Positions 25,831-39,300 of a stretch of 64,000 bases of DNA are shown in pieces (position 1 is the stretch's first letter; each line of letters starts with the position of its first letter). The stretch lies in assembly GCF_001640805.2 (NCBI RefSeq), contig NC_066835.1, forward strand, positions 4,701,563 through 4,765,562, written 5' to 3'. Below the pieces are notes generated by a model. It worked only from the letters and a program-made list of their open reading frames with translations. It was not told where the DNA came from and did no database searches. This stretch comes from Lates calcarifer (Eukaryota > Chordata > Actinopteri > Centropomidae). The position numbers were made by a program, and so were the translations under genes.

Positions 25831-26682
25831 AGGTTTCCATTAATGCTGCATATCGGGACAGCTCAAAGATCAGTTCAGTAATCAACCATTGTTCCCAATC
25901 AGGGTATAAGGTACAGTATATTAAACTACTGGTAACCATGGCAACAATCCTTATGGTTTACTCTGACTAGTAAAACTATATAACCATAATATTAAGAGAC
26001 TGGAATGGATATTTATGTGAGGACAGCCTACCTTGATAAGTGACCATGGTATCAGCGTGTTTTATGAGGCTGTGATAATAATGGACTCAGTGGAAGCATT
26101 TAGCTCTAACCTCATTATTTTCTTGTATAAGAACACTCTGTGTATTATCACTTACTCCCTTGACATCTTTTGTAGCACTGAAATATTAGATAGATAAGAT
26201 AGATGCCATTTTTTTCTAAAAGCATGTGTGTAATGTCATGTTTATGAAATATATTCTTGCAGTTGAGTTTTGATATGTGTGACACATTGTCTAATAAATC
26301 AGTGTTTTCAGTATGAGAAAAAAACTGACATGTTGACACACACACACACACACACACACACACTTTCTCTCTCCCTCTGTCTTTCTCTTCCTCTCCCTCT
26401 CCAACCATTCCATGTCTCCATGGGGCAAAACACACCAGCAGTATGTCTCCAGGTTCCAATCTCCTAACCCTGCAGACCAAAGATAGCAACAAGGGGGTGG
26501 GGGTGGTTTGAGGTGGTGGGGGTATCGTGAAGAGAAAGTGCTTTCTTTTATTCATACAGGCTCTCTGTCCAAATGGAGTCCTTTTAAAAAAAGTTACATT
26601 AGGACAGCTGGTAAGGGAGGCAACACACGCTACAGCCCAGTGAATGTGGTGCCACATTAACCTGGCAGTGAGAGTCTCTCTC

Positions 26683-26731
<49 letters not shown>

Positions 26732-28039
26732 ATGTGTATGCATGAATGCACCCACCACCAGGCAGGGTGGAGATGGGGACATATTAGGCGAGGCTTAGAC
26801 AAATCTTTCAGACCCAGATCCGCACTTTATGACATTACAGAGAGAGGAAAGATGGATAGGATCATTGTACAGGTTCAGCAGGGAATACAACGTGGGCATT
26901 AAAGGGTTTGCAGCCATGTAGCTGTCAGCCCCATAATGCCATTTACTTTCTCTGCTTTCTCTCATGAGCCATATTCAGAGGATCAACAAAATGATTCTCC
27001 GGCGCATGTGCCACTATCAATAAGTCACACAGGTGTATGAATGAATGCATTAGGTCTAAGGCGACTGACTCTGTGTCAGCTGAGCCTGTCCCACCAAGCG
27101 GGAGGCTAATTTTCTGCTGAAATAGATGGAGATGGTGTGGCTATCTTAATCTAAGCTCTTAGTGGAAAAGCTATTTAGTGTGTGTATGTGCACGCCTGCA
27201 TAAGTGCATGCTTATGTGTGCATGTGCTTGACTGCGTGTGTGTATCTTGATCTATTTAGTTTTTGTCCCATCTTAATCTTGGTGGAAGGCTGTTAATTAA
27301 CCCTGCTGTCAAGCCGGCAGACGTCTAAACCAGCAGCCGTCACTTCTCCTGGGTCTTGTTACCGCTGTAATTAGCGGCGGATAAGAAATTACAAATGCCC
27401 CCACTCCCTCCCGTTAAGATTAGGACACCTTGCCGTTTCTCATTCTGATGCATGAACGTACCAGGGATATGTTTGTGTGTTTTGTGCTTGGGTATGTGTG
27501 GTGGTGGTGGAGTAAACTGGGGATGGTTGTCTCTGTCTTAATCCTTCACACTACATGTCAACAGAATGCAAATTCTGTAACTGAAGGGACTGATTATTAT
27601 TTCCACATTTGTAGAAATATCAGATATGAAGATGGTGATCACCGCGTGCTAAAATGTGATTTTTGTCTTGTTGTTAAAAAACTAACCTAAAACTAAAAAA
27701 TTAACCATTAAGGGGACATTTTCTAGATAATATAAGGGTCAAAGACATTAGATACAGCCCATGTTCCAAATAATAATTGATACAAATGTGACACAGTGGG
27801 GATACAGAGGCTAAACATACACCCATCACCACACAGACCTGGAGGCATTTCCTTGGTCGTGCGTTTCAGTGAACACACAAACACGTGATTCCTAGGTGGG
27901 AGGCCAGTGAGGGATCATGGCCTTGGTCACTTTTAAATGAAAGATTTCTTCTTTAAACCATATACAACATAGTAGACCTGAAGCAATTAGTGAATTAAAG
28001 ATTAGTCGATTGACAGGGGGCTGTGCTAGCTGCATGGTA
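25831..28039. other. no gene recognised; microsatellites and a possible conserved block
   Basis: Includes (CA)n at 26336-26362 and (TG)n at 26684-26729. 27060-27420 is free of simple repeats and contains TTAATTAACC and GTAATTAGCGGCGG motifs, so it is a candidate conserved non-coding element (see findings). Confidence 0.4.
26684..26729. repeat. (TG)n microsatellite
   Basis: About 22 uninterrupted TG units. Confidence 0.95.
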
Positions 28040-28470
28040 CAAAGGATAGCATCATTTTCATCCTGAAATATCTTGAGTACTATTTGATGGATTATTCTGA
28101 AATGTTCTACGGTCATTCACAGTCCATAGATGATGAATCCTAATTACTCTGGTGATCCCAACTATTCATCTATTATTATCATCAGGTCAAAATTTTTTAA
28201 TTGTCTGGCGTGTTGGTTCATGACTAAATACCTCAAGAACTAATGACACTGCCATTAGCTTCAGCAGTACTTTGTGCTTATTATCAAAAGGTTAGCATTC
28301 TAGCATGCTACACTAAGATAGTGAACTTGGTGAACATTATACCTGCTAAACATAAGTATGTTAAAATTGTCACTGTGGCATGCTTACCTTAGCATTTAGC
28401 TCAAAAGCTATAAGTAAAGCCTTGCAGTTGCTAATGTGACTGTAGACTCTTAGTCTTGCTTAAACAAAAA
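28040..28470 (+). repeat. teleost interspersed repeat (GTGAACATTATACCTGCTAAAC family)
   Basis: Blocks in consensus order are TTTGATGGATTATTCTGAAA near 28083, GATGAATCCTAATTACTCTG near 28132 followed by GTGATCCCA, then TTGGTGAACATTATACCTGC near 28328, TTAGCATTTAGCTCAAAAGC near 28388 and GACTGTAGACTCTTAGTCTT near 28438. This repeat is very common in teleosts. It has no coding capacity here. A relative on the opposite strand is at 30065-30610. Confidence 0.65.
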
Positions 28471-30064
28471 TACCAACGTTGCTAGTTTTAATTACATCAT
28501 CTTTAGCTCTAGGATCAGCAGATTAACAGACACTGAAAATAATCACTGGTTGCAGCTCTATAGCTGTTTTACATTGGTTTGCAGTGGTGGTATATATTGT
28601 AATTACTATTGCATAAGATGCATAAATCTATGTTCATAAAAATTAAGCTGGTTTCAAACTGGATTTGCGTGGACCAGGAAGGAATGATGCCTATTAGTAC
28701 TGAGGAGGATAGATACTGTATTTAGAGGCTTTTTTCTGGGATGAAGGCCAGTTTAAATTTACAGAGAACTGTTAGCAGTGCTGCTTTTTTTTCTGTTCTA
28801 GGGTTGGGATTATGCCAACAAAAACTATCCAGGAGAAATGTGCACATGCTATTATAGAGTATACTATTAAGTTCATGTTGTCTTTGCAGAGTGTAAGGCC
28901 TGAGTGCTGTCCATGGTCCTGATTGTGATTTTGGACAAAGTTTACAACACTCATGCAGCTAGTTGGCCTCAGACCTGCCGAAATATAAACCAGTGACTGG
29001 TGCATTTCAATGCCCATCAATAATTGATGTGAAGAAAACACATCAATAAGTCAGCATTTCTAAAATCAGCTCAGCCTCTCCGACAGAAGTTTCTAGTTAG
29101 CTGAAAATATTCCCTGTGTTCCCCAAGTACAAGAGAACATTCCTAATCACAGACAATAAAATGAGAGGGAAAGAAGAAAAGAACTTTTTGCTTGCAAGTC
29201 ACCATTTTAATTAATCTTTTCTCAGTCTTCGTGGAATTAAATATTTCATTACAAAAAGAATATGATGAAGAGACATTCTTTAATTCACTTCAAACGGAAT
29301 AGAGTTAGTAAGTAAGCTCAGCTCCTAACTTGGCATCTGCCTTTATCCCGGCTCCTTCCACATGGGAAGATAAAATAAACAAAACTCCAATGATTTCATG
29401 CTGTACTGTCATGTGTTTCACCCAGTTTGGTGGCTCAGTAATGAAATACACAATAGAAGTTGAATTACTTCCTGCCTCTCATTCAGTCCTCTCAGATTAA
29501 AAGCCTTTATTGATAAGCAGGGCATGTGGAGAGCCAGTGTTTGATGCTTACTTCATCAAAACATCCCTTTTGAGCCCTTCTGAAGGACAAGACATGCATA
29601 GTTTACATACTTAAAAGCTCTCTTACATAAAGCATAGAGACATGTAGGTGCAATAAGCAAAACATCCAGACTGGCACTGTCTGATGGTGCTGAGTTACAG
29701 TGATTATAGTTCTTTTCCTATTAAGGAGCATAATGAGTTTCATTAGCTGTAATATTAGTTAGAAAATGTGTTGTTACTACTCTCTCAGTATCAGACTCTA
29801 GCTGCTATCTTCTCCTGATTTGTTTCCAGCATAATTAGTATTTCTCAGTGAAAGCATTCCAAACACTTTGATTTCATCGAGAGACAGGATGACAAGAACA
29901 TTGGACATCAACACTGTTTGGTTCCCTTGATCACTCACAGGTAAGGAAATGAAATTATACTGTTTTTTTCTCCCTTTTTTTAGAGGGTGTGAGAAGATGC
30001 AACTGACAGTTTTAAATAATGAAAAAAAATGAAGAATTACTTATCAGAGACAGTCTGCAAATCT
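28471..30064. other. no recognised feature
   Basis: AT-rich non-coding DNA between two members of one repeat family. No coding signal found. Confidence 0.45.
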
Positions 30065-30610
30065 TCAGTGAAGCAGAAGGACATACCTGCTCACTGCAAA
30101 ACAATATTGAGAGTACACAGTCATGCTAGTGGCTCTGTGAGCCTTTGCGCTAAATGCTGATGCTAGCATGTCACAGCAAAAGTCATCATCGAGGTCATTA
30201 AGTTCAGCACCATGACCATCTTTACCAAATTTCATAGCAACCCACCCAGTAGTTGACAAGATATTTAACTGAGAAACAATATATCAACCTGCTGGTGGTG
30301 CTGGAAGAAAGGCCAGGAATCACCAAAGTCAGTGGAGTTCATCTCTGGGGACCATGAATGTCTGTACCAAATTATGCACAAATTAACTTTTGAGATATTT
30401 CACAGGATAAGTGAGACCTTTGACCTGCTCTTGGCACCACATGAAAAAGTTTTGCTAAAGTCATTAGGAGTCATCCTCTCAGCATCACGAGTGTCTGGGA
30501 AAACTGTCATGACAATCCACCCAACAGCTGTTGAGAAATTTCAGCGTGGACTACAGTGGTGGACTGACCAACAAACTGACATTGTCATCCATGGAACCAG
30601 TACTTGTGAG
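30065..30610. repeat. teleost interspersed repeat, same family as 28040-28470 (composite, two orientations)
   Basis: 30100-30260 reads on the minus strand: AAATGCTGATGCTAGCATGT and ACCAAATTTCATAGCAACCC are its landmarks on the plus strand. 30325-30600 carries the same family's CTGGGGACCATGAATGTCTG (30343), ATGACAATCCACCCAACAGC (30510) and CTACAGTGGTGGACTGACCA (30551) landmarks in the usual opposed order. The piece may be a single element with internal inverse-related modules, or two insertions. Confidence 0.6.
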
Positions 30611-31362
30611 AGTTGGATAGAAAGCTGAATTTTCTGAGGGAAGAAAAACTCTAAACATCTGTTCTAGTGATGTGAGTATGGACTGGCAGACAAAAGAAAC
30701 CGTGAGTGCTGGAAAGGGCAACTGGTGTACTTGTGTCAGCTGCGATGACGCTGGGGAGTTAAAGGTTGGGGGTGGCACATTGATTTCTGCTCCGGTGTAC
30801 GAACAGTTAGCCACGGCAAATTAATGTGACGCTGTGCAATCTGCCCCGCCTGTCTCCCATTACACAGGACTGGAGCCCTGACAAGCCACAGCTAATAGAT
30901 AATGCATGCGAGGCAGTGAGATTGAGGAGAGGTGAAAAAGAAAAAGAAAAAAAAAAAGGATCCAGTGGGGAGTGGTATAGGGAGGGGATGATCGAGTGAA
31001 ATGAATTGCACAAGCAAAACTGGGAGCACAAAGGGGCACAAAGCTTCACACAAATGCGAGGGAAGTGAGGAGAAGGAAAGCGGAATCAAAGCAGGAGAAG
31101 AAAAAGCAATAAAGCTCTGCTGAAGACATACAGGCTCGCTTTAATGGAGGATGGAGATTGAGAAAGAGGCCTGAGGGCAGGCAGACAGGTCATCGACGTT
31201 TTACCTCAGACACATGAGGACACGGTAAAACACACACACACATGCACCTGCACCCACCCACACACACACACATTCACGCACACTAAAAGGAGATGTCTCA
31301 GTTTGAAATAGTGTCACCCATGCACACACAAGGACCCTGCACTTGTGCAATACGTTTTATGA

Positions 31363-31440
31363 GTATATATATATATATATTATATATATATATATATATA
31401 TAGATATATAGATATGTATGTGTATATATATCTATATACA
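31363..31440. repeat. alternating TA tract
   Basis: Self-complementary TA dinucleotide repeats with GATATA interruptions, able to extrude as a cruciform and prone to length change. Confidence 0.9.
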
Positions 31441-31751
31441 CACATAAAACTTACTGTACAAACACACACTCACAAGACGCAGGGTGCTGATGCTCAGCCA
31501 GTGTTTGCTTACACACATTCCCTCAGAATGATTAATGTCTCTTTGCTCCACACACTGACCCATGGGGCACAGCAGGCCAGTGGCTGAACACAATTTATTA
31601 AGTAGCACAAGTGTGTGTGTGTGTGTGTGTGTGTGTTTATCATAGTTGGAAAAGGAACAGCCTGTATGTAGATCTTACATGCAGAGGGCTCTCTACAGGG
31701 GTCTGTACATTCAAGGGTTTTCAATCTTCTGTGGAAGAGGGTACACCACAT

Positions 31752-31752
<1 letters not shown>

Positions 31753-31798
<46 letters not shown>
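31753..31798. repeat. compound (TG)n(GA)n microsatellite
   Basis: A TG tract switches directly into a GA tract, read directly in the sequence. Confidence 0.9.
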
Positions 31799-34039
31799 CT
31801 AAGCAAGAGAGTGGAGGCTGAATTTGGGTAGAGGATAGATTTAGCAGTGTTTCCATGGAGATATGTGTCATCATTCTGTCTCAATATACTATGCCATATG
31901 GACTGAAAAAAAGGAGCGGGGGAAAAAAAGAACAACAGTCACCTGTCTCACCTGGAGCTGACAGCCAGAGGGAGACAGACACATCAGAATGACAGAGAGA
32001 CATAGAGAAGAGACAGAGAGAGAGAGAGAAAACAACATAGCCACATCACATTCATGACATGTCTTGCTCAAGGCGCTGAACCCCTCAAACTGATCCACTG
32101 CTTGGCTGCAACATGGCTGACCCTCCCCTCCAACGCCTCTGATAAAATGCACAGAAATGGGCACTACAGTATGTAAATGTTTAACCGGGCTGGGGGGGTG
32201 GGGTAGAAAACTGAACATTTTTTCAGTTTTCTTTGCATAATGATAATAGGCTGTCTTCTTTCAGTGGCAACATATAACGAAAAACATTTATCTTTAATCC
32301 ACAAAACAAAACAAAAAAACAAACAAACATTTTTTTCATTCCAGATGTTTCTCTCAGGAGTTGGTAAGGTCAAAAACAGTGGCGAATGCCAGCAGAGCAG
32401 GTTTATAGAAAATACAGATTAAATTCAGTTATTCAAAAATCAAACAACGCTTTTTGTAAAATGAATATATTACTATTACTATATAGTGACCTCACAAATT
32501 TGCACCAAAGGAACAAAAAATGTTGTGTCTGTTTCATGTAAACTACTTTGCAGTGCTTTGTTTTAGAAAGATTTTTTTAGGACTGCAATACCATATGAGT
32601 AATGATGCAAAATACCAATACCACCATGAGTAATGATGCAAAATGATGACAGTTCATAAGTGTCTTAAGATCTCAACTTACTGCTCACTGTTACCTAAAA
32701 GTAAGTGTTTGTTACATGGGTCATAGTGAATGAGAGGGTGACACATAACTGTCTGGTAGCTTTGTTTTGCAAAATGAATCAGTTTATGTTAAAACTTCAC
32801 TTTGTCTGAAATGGAGAGATAGAAGGGGAGTTGCAAAAGATGATGATGCAACAGGCAACAACTTTGTAAGGTCAAACACAATCTTCAGCTCCCATAAATG
32901 AGACGTGATGCTGAACCTCAAACTTTAACAAAAGTTTTAACAACGTACAAATCTAAAAGAAAAAAAAAAAAAAGTTTTATGTTCTTGGCAAGTCAATGTG
33001 CTTGTCATCCAGTGACTCTGCACTGAATGGTGTTTTAAGCTAACTAAACAGACATGGTTTGACAAGCTTGACTGCTTTTATCTCTGTTGTTGATTTAGCT
33101 AACGCTTTCATCAAGCAGGGATTACCAAAAAGGATTCCAGCGATGAGGCAGAAGTCTGGTAATGGAGACTGAAGCCATGTCATCTGAATGTGTTTGCAGG
33201 CCTCCACCTGATTCACTGAAAATTGAACACAAAAGATGTGCAGAGAGAAAAAAAAAAAAGAAGAACAAAGCAGAGGCCAGTTTTTTGAAAGCTGAAGTCA
33301 CTGTCAAATCATTTCATCACTCTTGTTAAAAAAAAAAGTGTCATACAGGGTCTTGCAGCAGCAGGAGATAAGTGACAATACAGAGCAGGAGATGGAATCT
33401 GCAGGCCCACACTGAAGATGTAAGAAGTGAGGTTTTCAAGCTTTTGGTGGAGATTGCTGCACAATACAAAGAAAAAAAATAGAATCACTGGGTCATATAA
33501 TAAGTTCTCCTGTCTGAACACAACCATCTATATGTAACAAGTCAAAAATAACTGCTCTGAAAAAGGCTTATTGTAAACATAGTTCTTGAAAATGATTTTC
33601 TATGAATGTGAGGTAATTAACCAACAAATTAACTCAGCTATTATATTTTATCTTTTCCTCACTATTTACATTATTGTTGTTTACCTTTACAGCTTTTGCA
33701 TTACTAACCAATACTACAATGATTTTCCAAACATCAGAAATGTGTAAGATTCTTGCTTCAGCTAGCAGTAATATAGTCCAACTTCTTCAGGCTCTGCCTT
33801 TAGCATCCACATTCAGTTTGAAATAAAACAGTCTGTCCCATATAAAAGTGATTAGTCTCACCTTAAATTTGAGCAGGTTGAATATTTAAAGAACTATGTG
33901 GCCTTTTAACTAGTAGTACCCAATGTGAAATTTTTCAAAAATAATTGGACACTTCTGCTACTACTACTTACTACTTAGTCATTTCATACACAAAAAAGAG
34001 CACACACATTTGTCAGAGTTGACTGAGAGTTATCATTTA

Positions 34040-34320
34040 GATTGAGGTGGAGTTGATTGTCAATGTGAGATGTAAAGAGGTGACCATGCCAGTGAAGAAG
34101 ATAATAATGAGGCTAAAAAAGGAAAAATCTATCAGAGTTATCAAAGGTAGTTGGGTACATTCTAGAAAAGCAGGTGTGCACAGGAAAACCAGAAAGTGGA
34201 AAATGATCCAGGGCACAAGTCTTGTGGATGACTGCAAAATCATTTGCATGGTGACGAAAAACCCTTCTACGACTGTGCAGCAAGGCCAGAAAACTAATAA
34301 AATAGAGACTTTATGACCAC
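34040..34320 (+). mobile_element. Tc1-like transposase N-terminal remnant
   Basis: The plus-strand frame starting at 34047 gives VNVRCKEVTMPVKKIIMRLK followed by KEKSIRVIKG, then a region with R-K-T-R-K-W and VDDCKIICMVTKNPSTTVQQ. These follow the N-terminal DNA-binding part of a teleost Tc1 transposase (...TMPxKKIIMRLKKxxSIRDI..., ...VDDRRILSMVKKNPxTT). The GRPR-like hinge is damaged and about 25 residues of the helix-turn-helix are missing, so this is an internally deleted fossil. The catalytic domain is absent downstream. Confidence 0.75.
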
Positions 34321-35949
34321 AACCACATGCAAATCCTGCAGTCAAAACAGACATACTCCTGTACATGACTCATGTTGACCTGCTGACCTATCTTCATCAT
34401 CTAGGATGTGAAAACATTAGATTTCCACACAGTCAGAGAAAGTAAATTTACCATCTTGTTGACAGCTCAGTGTGGTCCGAACACACCATGCAGTGTTTCT
34501 CCGTCCGGGCTGCTGACAATAGAGTCGGTATCCGTGTGGCCAACAGAAATGAGATATGCTAAATTTGGATGTCGGTCATAAATTTTGAAAGTCCAGAAAA
34601 GCATGTATGTGGAGCTTTCAATTCCAGTGCCTGAACATATTGATTTTAAATATAATGATATAAGTAATTTGTTGTGTTATCATTATAACGCCACCTGATC
34701 TTCTCACTGGCATTTAATTTGACACATTTGTGTTCTTACTTCTTGTAAAATTTAACCCTGCTCAAAGACATGAGTAGTCACTAGCACAAGCAGTGAGTGT
34801 CCTAAATACCAAAAAACAAAAATCCAAGATAACACATTACTGGAAACTGTGTGACTAACACTCTGAGAGTGCAGAGCAGAAAAACTACACACAACAGAAA
34901 CAGGCTGCGAAGCACCAAACACAGAGCCTAATAACATATATAAATAATAAATGACTTAATAAAATAAATTCAAGGATTACCACTTTATTGGATCCATGGT
35001 CTTTTCTAATTTTCTTCTTTCTCAACTGAATAATGCAATTGAAATATTGCTATATTGTAAAGCTGACAATTAGACATAAGAGCATTCAATTTTTTAAAAT
35101 CAATTTTAAGTTGTCTTAACTGTTTACAATATGCTTACTGAGTGAATAAACTGCTTAATACTGAACTAAAATTGAATTGAATAGAGTGAGAGCATAACAA
35201 TCTGCCAATAATGCCAGTCAAATGTGACCACGGCCCTCCTGAGGGTTTATCAGTGATGTCCATGACTATGCTGTACATCTGCCTACGTGTCCCTGGGCAA
35301 AAAGAACAACATCACAATCGATGATTACTACAAAATGAACCACTGTCAACAGGCAGTGGCAGGGACGTCTATTAACATTCTCCTGCTGTAATCCACACAT
35401 CCAGCTTGTGAGACCACACATGCATGCACACTCTCAAACATGAGACTAATACATAATTCATAGTAATATAGCAAATGATGTATAGTTCTGGAGGTGCCTC
35501 TGACAATGTGTAATAATGGAGCTACAGTCACAGACAAATCTGCACATAAACAAATGATCGGGATTGTCATGAATAGAATGCATGACACTGCAGGCACCCT
35601 GACATCTGTACGATGGCAGATGTAAGAGATGATTTGGTGTGAGGGTAATTGCATTGTCATAAGAGAGAGATTGCTACATACGTCTCTGTGTGTAGCTAGT
35701 GATGAGGGTGGTGGTAGGGTTGCAAATTTTAACTGAATTACACCACATTTTATTCATGCTAATGAAGTAACATGATTGTAGCTTGAGGACTTTTATTAAT
35801 ATTAATGTAGCCGGGTAAGTATGGCCAACAAATCCTACCCTCTATTGTTCGGCCACATTTAATTTAAAGATTTAGATTTGGAGAAGTTGGTCATCCATCC
35901 ATTCAAAAAGTTACCTCTCCATTTAGACAGGCTACTTCAACCAATAAGT
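34321..35949. other. no recognised feature
   Basis: AT-rich non-coding DNA. The LINE remnant that follows may begin or end near 35830 but I see no clear boundary. Confidence 0.4.
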
Positions 35950-36370
35950 TCCAGGTCTAGACTACACTTCCAATGGTTTTCCATTTGCGCTTCTACCACA
36001 CCTGAACAGGTTTGTGTTTGAACAGTAACTGACCTTCAGTGCTGCAGCCTCGGTCAAGATAGTTCCTGGGCCATCAGAAAGTACTACCCCCTTGCCCTCA
36101 CTCATGAACAAGACCCCAAGATACTTGAGAACCTTCCATTTGGGCAGCACCTCCAAAACCAAGGCAGTTAACACGCCATTTTCCAGCTGACTGCCATGGC
36201 CTCAGACTTAAAATTACTGCTTCATACTGTTTCAATACTTGCATGCTGAAGGTCATGGTCTGATAACTGCAGTCAACAGAACTATATTGTTGGTAAAAGC
36301 GCAGATGCAGGTGATTCCTACTCGCCTTTCCGGTACTGGCTGCACCTAAACTCTGTCCATGAGAATCACA
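35950..36370 (-). mobile_element. LINE reverse transcriptase remnant straddling the duplication edge
   Basis: Minus-strand translation gives ICAFTNNIVLLTAV near 36310-36265, a decayed form of the RT catalytic block (compare ASLLFADDxVLLA; the two catalytic Asp are lost). Further down, VLPKWKVLKYLGVLFMSEGK near 36145-36085 matches the LPQVxEFKYLGVLFTSEG block of a common fish LINE. The plus strand GTCCATGAGAATCACATCAT near 36356 is another landmark of the same element. It is inactive. The left edge of the sequence shared with the second copy (36181) lies inside it. Confidence 0.7.
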
Positions 36371-39300
36371 TCATCAACCCTATGATTTGACATAATATGA
36401 CATTCAATACCTATGATTTCACCAGGCTGCCATCTTTTAAAATAGTAAAATGAAGAATTTGTTCCTTTCTGGGATATGTTGTCACTCAGAAATTGTACAT
36501 TTGTATAAAGGGCCTTGTATTGTTGAGTTGCATCCAATAAGATACTTTTTCACTTTTTTCATCACAGAAATATGAGGACTTCAAACTGTATACTGTGAAG
36601 AATACACTCTCAGAATCACACGCTGCAGTAGTTACAAGAGATTTGTCCTGTGAGTTAGATCCCTTCCTACACCACTGTCCTCCTCTTTGAATTCGGATTA
36701 CTCCCAGTTGTGTTACCCTAATGATGACTTGTGTCCTCCAGCCCTCACTTTTTAGGCTAATACCCGCAGAGAGAGAATCTCTCCTCAACTGATAGTGTGA
36801 GGGAGAGGATAACAAATGAATGTTATTAGAGGAAAGAGAGGAGCAGAGCTGTGGCTTTGGAGGACAGATTAGCAGTAATGCCAGGTCATTTCAGCATGTG
36901 GCTATAAGACTCTTGCAAGACCTCAGTGGGAAAATGAAAGTGCGGCATAATTACCTGAGCTAGATCACTAAGAACTTCCAGCCTTGCAGGCCACAATTAG
37001 TTTGGAGCTCAGAGGAGAGCTCAGTGTTCTATCTTGTTAATGACCATAATCAATCATTTATCATATACAGAATCAAAGACTGGGGATGGTTTGATTCTGT
37101 AGTAATTTAGCTTAAGAAGCTTTAGCCACCAGAAACAATTGGCAGGGAGCTGATGCAAGGAAAACAGTGAGCCAAGAACGGCTCACAGTTCCTGTTCTGC
37201 AGAGAAATAATTCTCATTCGCATAACTTTCAGTTGCCATATGGTACAAATTACTATACTGTATATGTAAAGCATGCCGGCTGCACTCTGCCCCTGCTTGA
37301 GCATTATTTTGGGAATCCATTCTTTTTATTCTTTTCTAAGTCATGCATATCTTACCATGGAAAAAGAGGAATCCAATTTCCTATCGATTCTAAACAATGA
37401 TTTACAAGTCACTGGGATGGATTCTTGATAACAGCTGAGGTGTTTGGGTTGAATCTGAGCAATTTAAAAAGTGTTAAACAAAACCACTGATAGATGAAAT
37501 ATGCTTTAACACCAACTGCCTCATAGGACTGCATTGTGACAGTGGTTCTGTGTTCTTCCTATCTGCAGTATGTGGCGTCCGTATCAGGTTTTTTGGGTCT
37601 TTGGAGTGACTGGATTTTCTGGTGAATGGGTTTATGTACATACTGTACTCATACATACAAATAAAAAAGAAAAAAGTTGATGACAACAATCAGTGATCGT
37701 TAGTGTAAGATACAGCCTTCATGCCCTATCGGAATGATCCAGTTGGCACAGTGATTATTTAACCCTGTCTTCTAGAAAATGAATTTCCATATTAGTAATT
37801 TGCAGTAGCACACATGTTAATCTGTTCATATGTCAATGCAACTCCTAGATTACTTTTTTTAAGGAAGTAATGTTTGTAATGTTTTTAATGAAAATCTGCG
37901 CACATGAACATATCTGCAAAAACATTCTCTTTGTTTACCTCGCAACATACATTCATGCCAATTAAAGCAGGATTAACCTGTTTGTGGGTATGCTTAGGCA
38001 CTCCAAGCACATGTTTAAGGTGAAGCTAAGTTTGAAAAAGCTCATAGTGACTTGAAACACAAGACTGATAAAAAGACTGCCTATCTATCTCTCTCTCTAT
38101 CTATCTCTCTCTCTATATATAGAGAGAGTGCATAGACACACACACACACACACACACATATAGTATACTACACTACATACTACATACAGTAATACATACA
38201 TGTACAATGGCAGCTTACCTTAAGCTCATATCTTCTTTGAGACCAGGAAAATAAGCCATCATTTGAAAAGTTGCAAATTATCCTTTTAATCTCTAAATGA
38301 TTGTCTCAGATTCTCTAAGTTGCTGTTCATTGTTTTCTTTAATATTTATACTTTTACTACTGACATTTTACTTGCTATGCTATTGATGTGAACTAAAATT
38401 TAACTTTGGTGGTTTTAAATGTGCTATTAAAATAAACTTGATTGGATTTTGATGTAGGTGTTGAAAACCATTGTAATTTAGAAATGTTAATAATTAGATT
38501 CATATTGACTCAGACAAATAAATAATAAAAACAGCCATGCAGCTGGTTATACTCTTAATACACATGGTCAAAAAAAACATTGATTGTGATTGACCAATCT
38601 ACCCACCACACTTCAGTTCACTTTACACAGTAAATAGAATATAGAAAATGATATAATAGAACTTTATTGTCCACTAAAATGGGAAATTGTCTTTGGCTCA
38701 CGAAAACAATCAAGCCACTAGAGAATATGTAACATATCAAAAACATATAGAACAAATAAGAATAAACCACTGAGATGAGAACTTAAATGTAGAACTCACT
38801 GCAGCACACAAATGAAAAATACAAACACCTAAAACAAAGAACAAAACATAAAAACATGAACTGAGAAAATAAAGGATAAGCGCATTTGCTTAACAAATAC
38901 CAAGTTAGGTCTCTGTATGTTGCACTGTTGCAACATATAGATATGTGGGCTGTAATATAATTTGTGTTTTACTTTTTAATGACACAGTAAGAACCAGGGT
39001 ATTAACACCATTTTTTTCAAACTTCAATTTTGTTTGGCAGTAGTGTACCCTGTACCCAGTATTTATAAAATACTTAAAAGATAACTCCAGTCATTTTTTA
39101 TCCTGGGCCTCATCTGACCATGTTTTGGTGTAAATGACTGATAGGGACCAGTGGTGGGCTGTCAGTTCATACATGTCTCTCAGCTGCAGGACAAGCACAG
39201 AAAACTCACTGTCTTGTCTTTTCAGTCAGTTCAACAATTGCACACAGCATCTCCTCTGATGTCTTTATGAATTTATTAGCTCCAACTTGAATGTGATCCT

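Larger units (their letters stand above)
30611..34039. other. no gene recognised; dense simple repeats
   Basis: Includes CA-rich DNA at 31208-31272, an AT/TA alternating tract at about 31363-31440, (TG)n at 31611-31638, (TG)n(GA)n at about 31753-31798 and (GA)n at about 32010-32030. A-runs occur at about 32959 and 33249. No exon recognised. Confidence 0.45.

Noticed and set aside
26148..26657. 169-codon minus-strand frame
   Set aside because: It includes a translated microsatellite (CVCVCV) and no recognisable domain.
38087..38160. CRISPR-like regular repeat
   Set aside because: These are simple CTAT, CT and CA repeats without spacers, and the context is a vertebrate genome.
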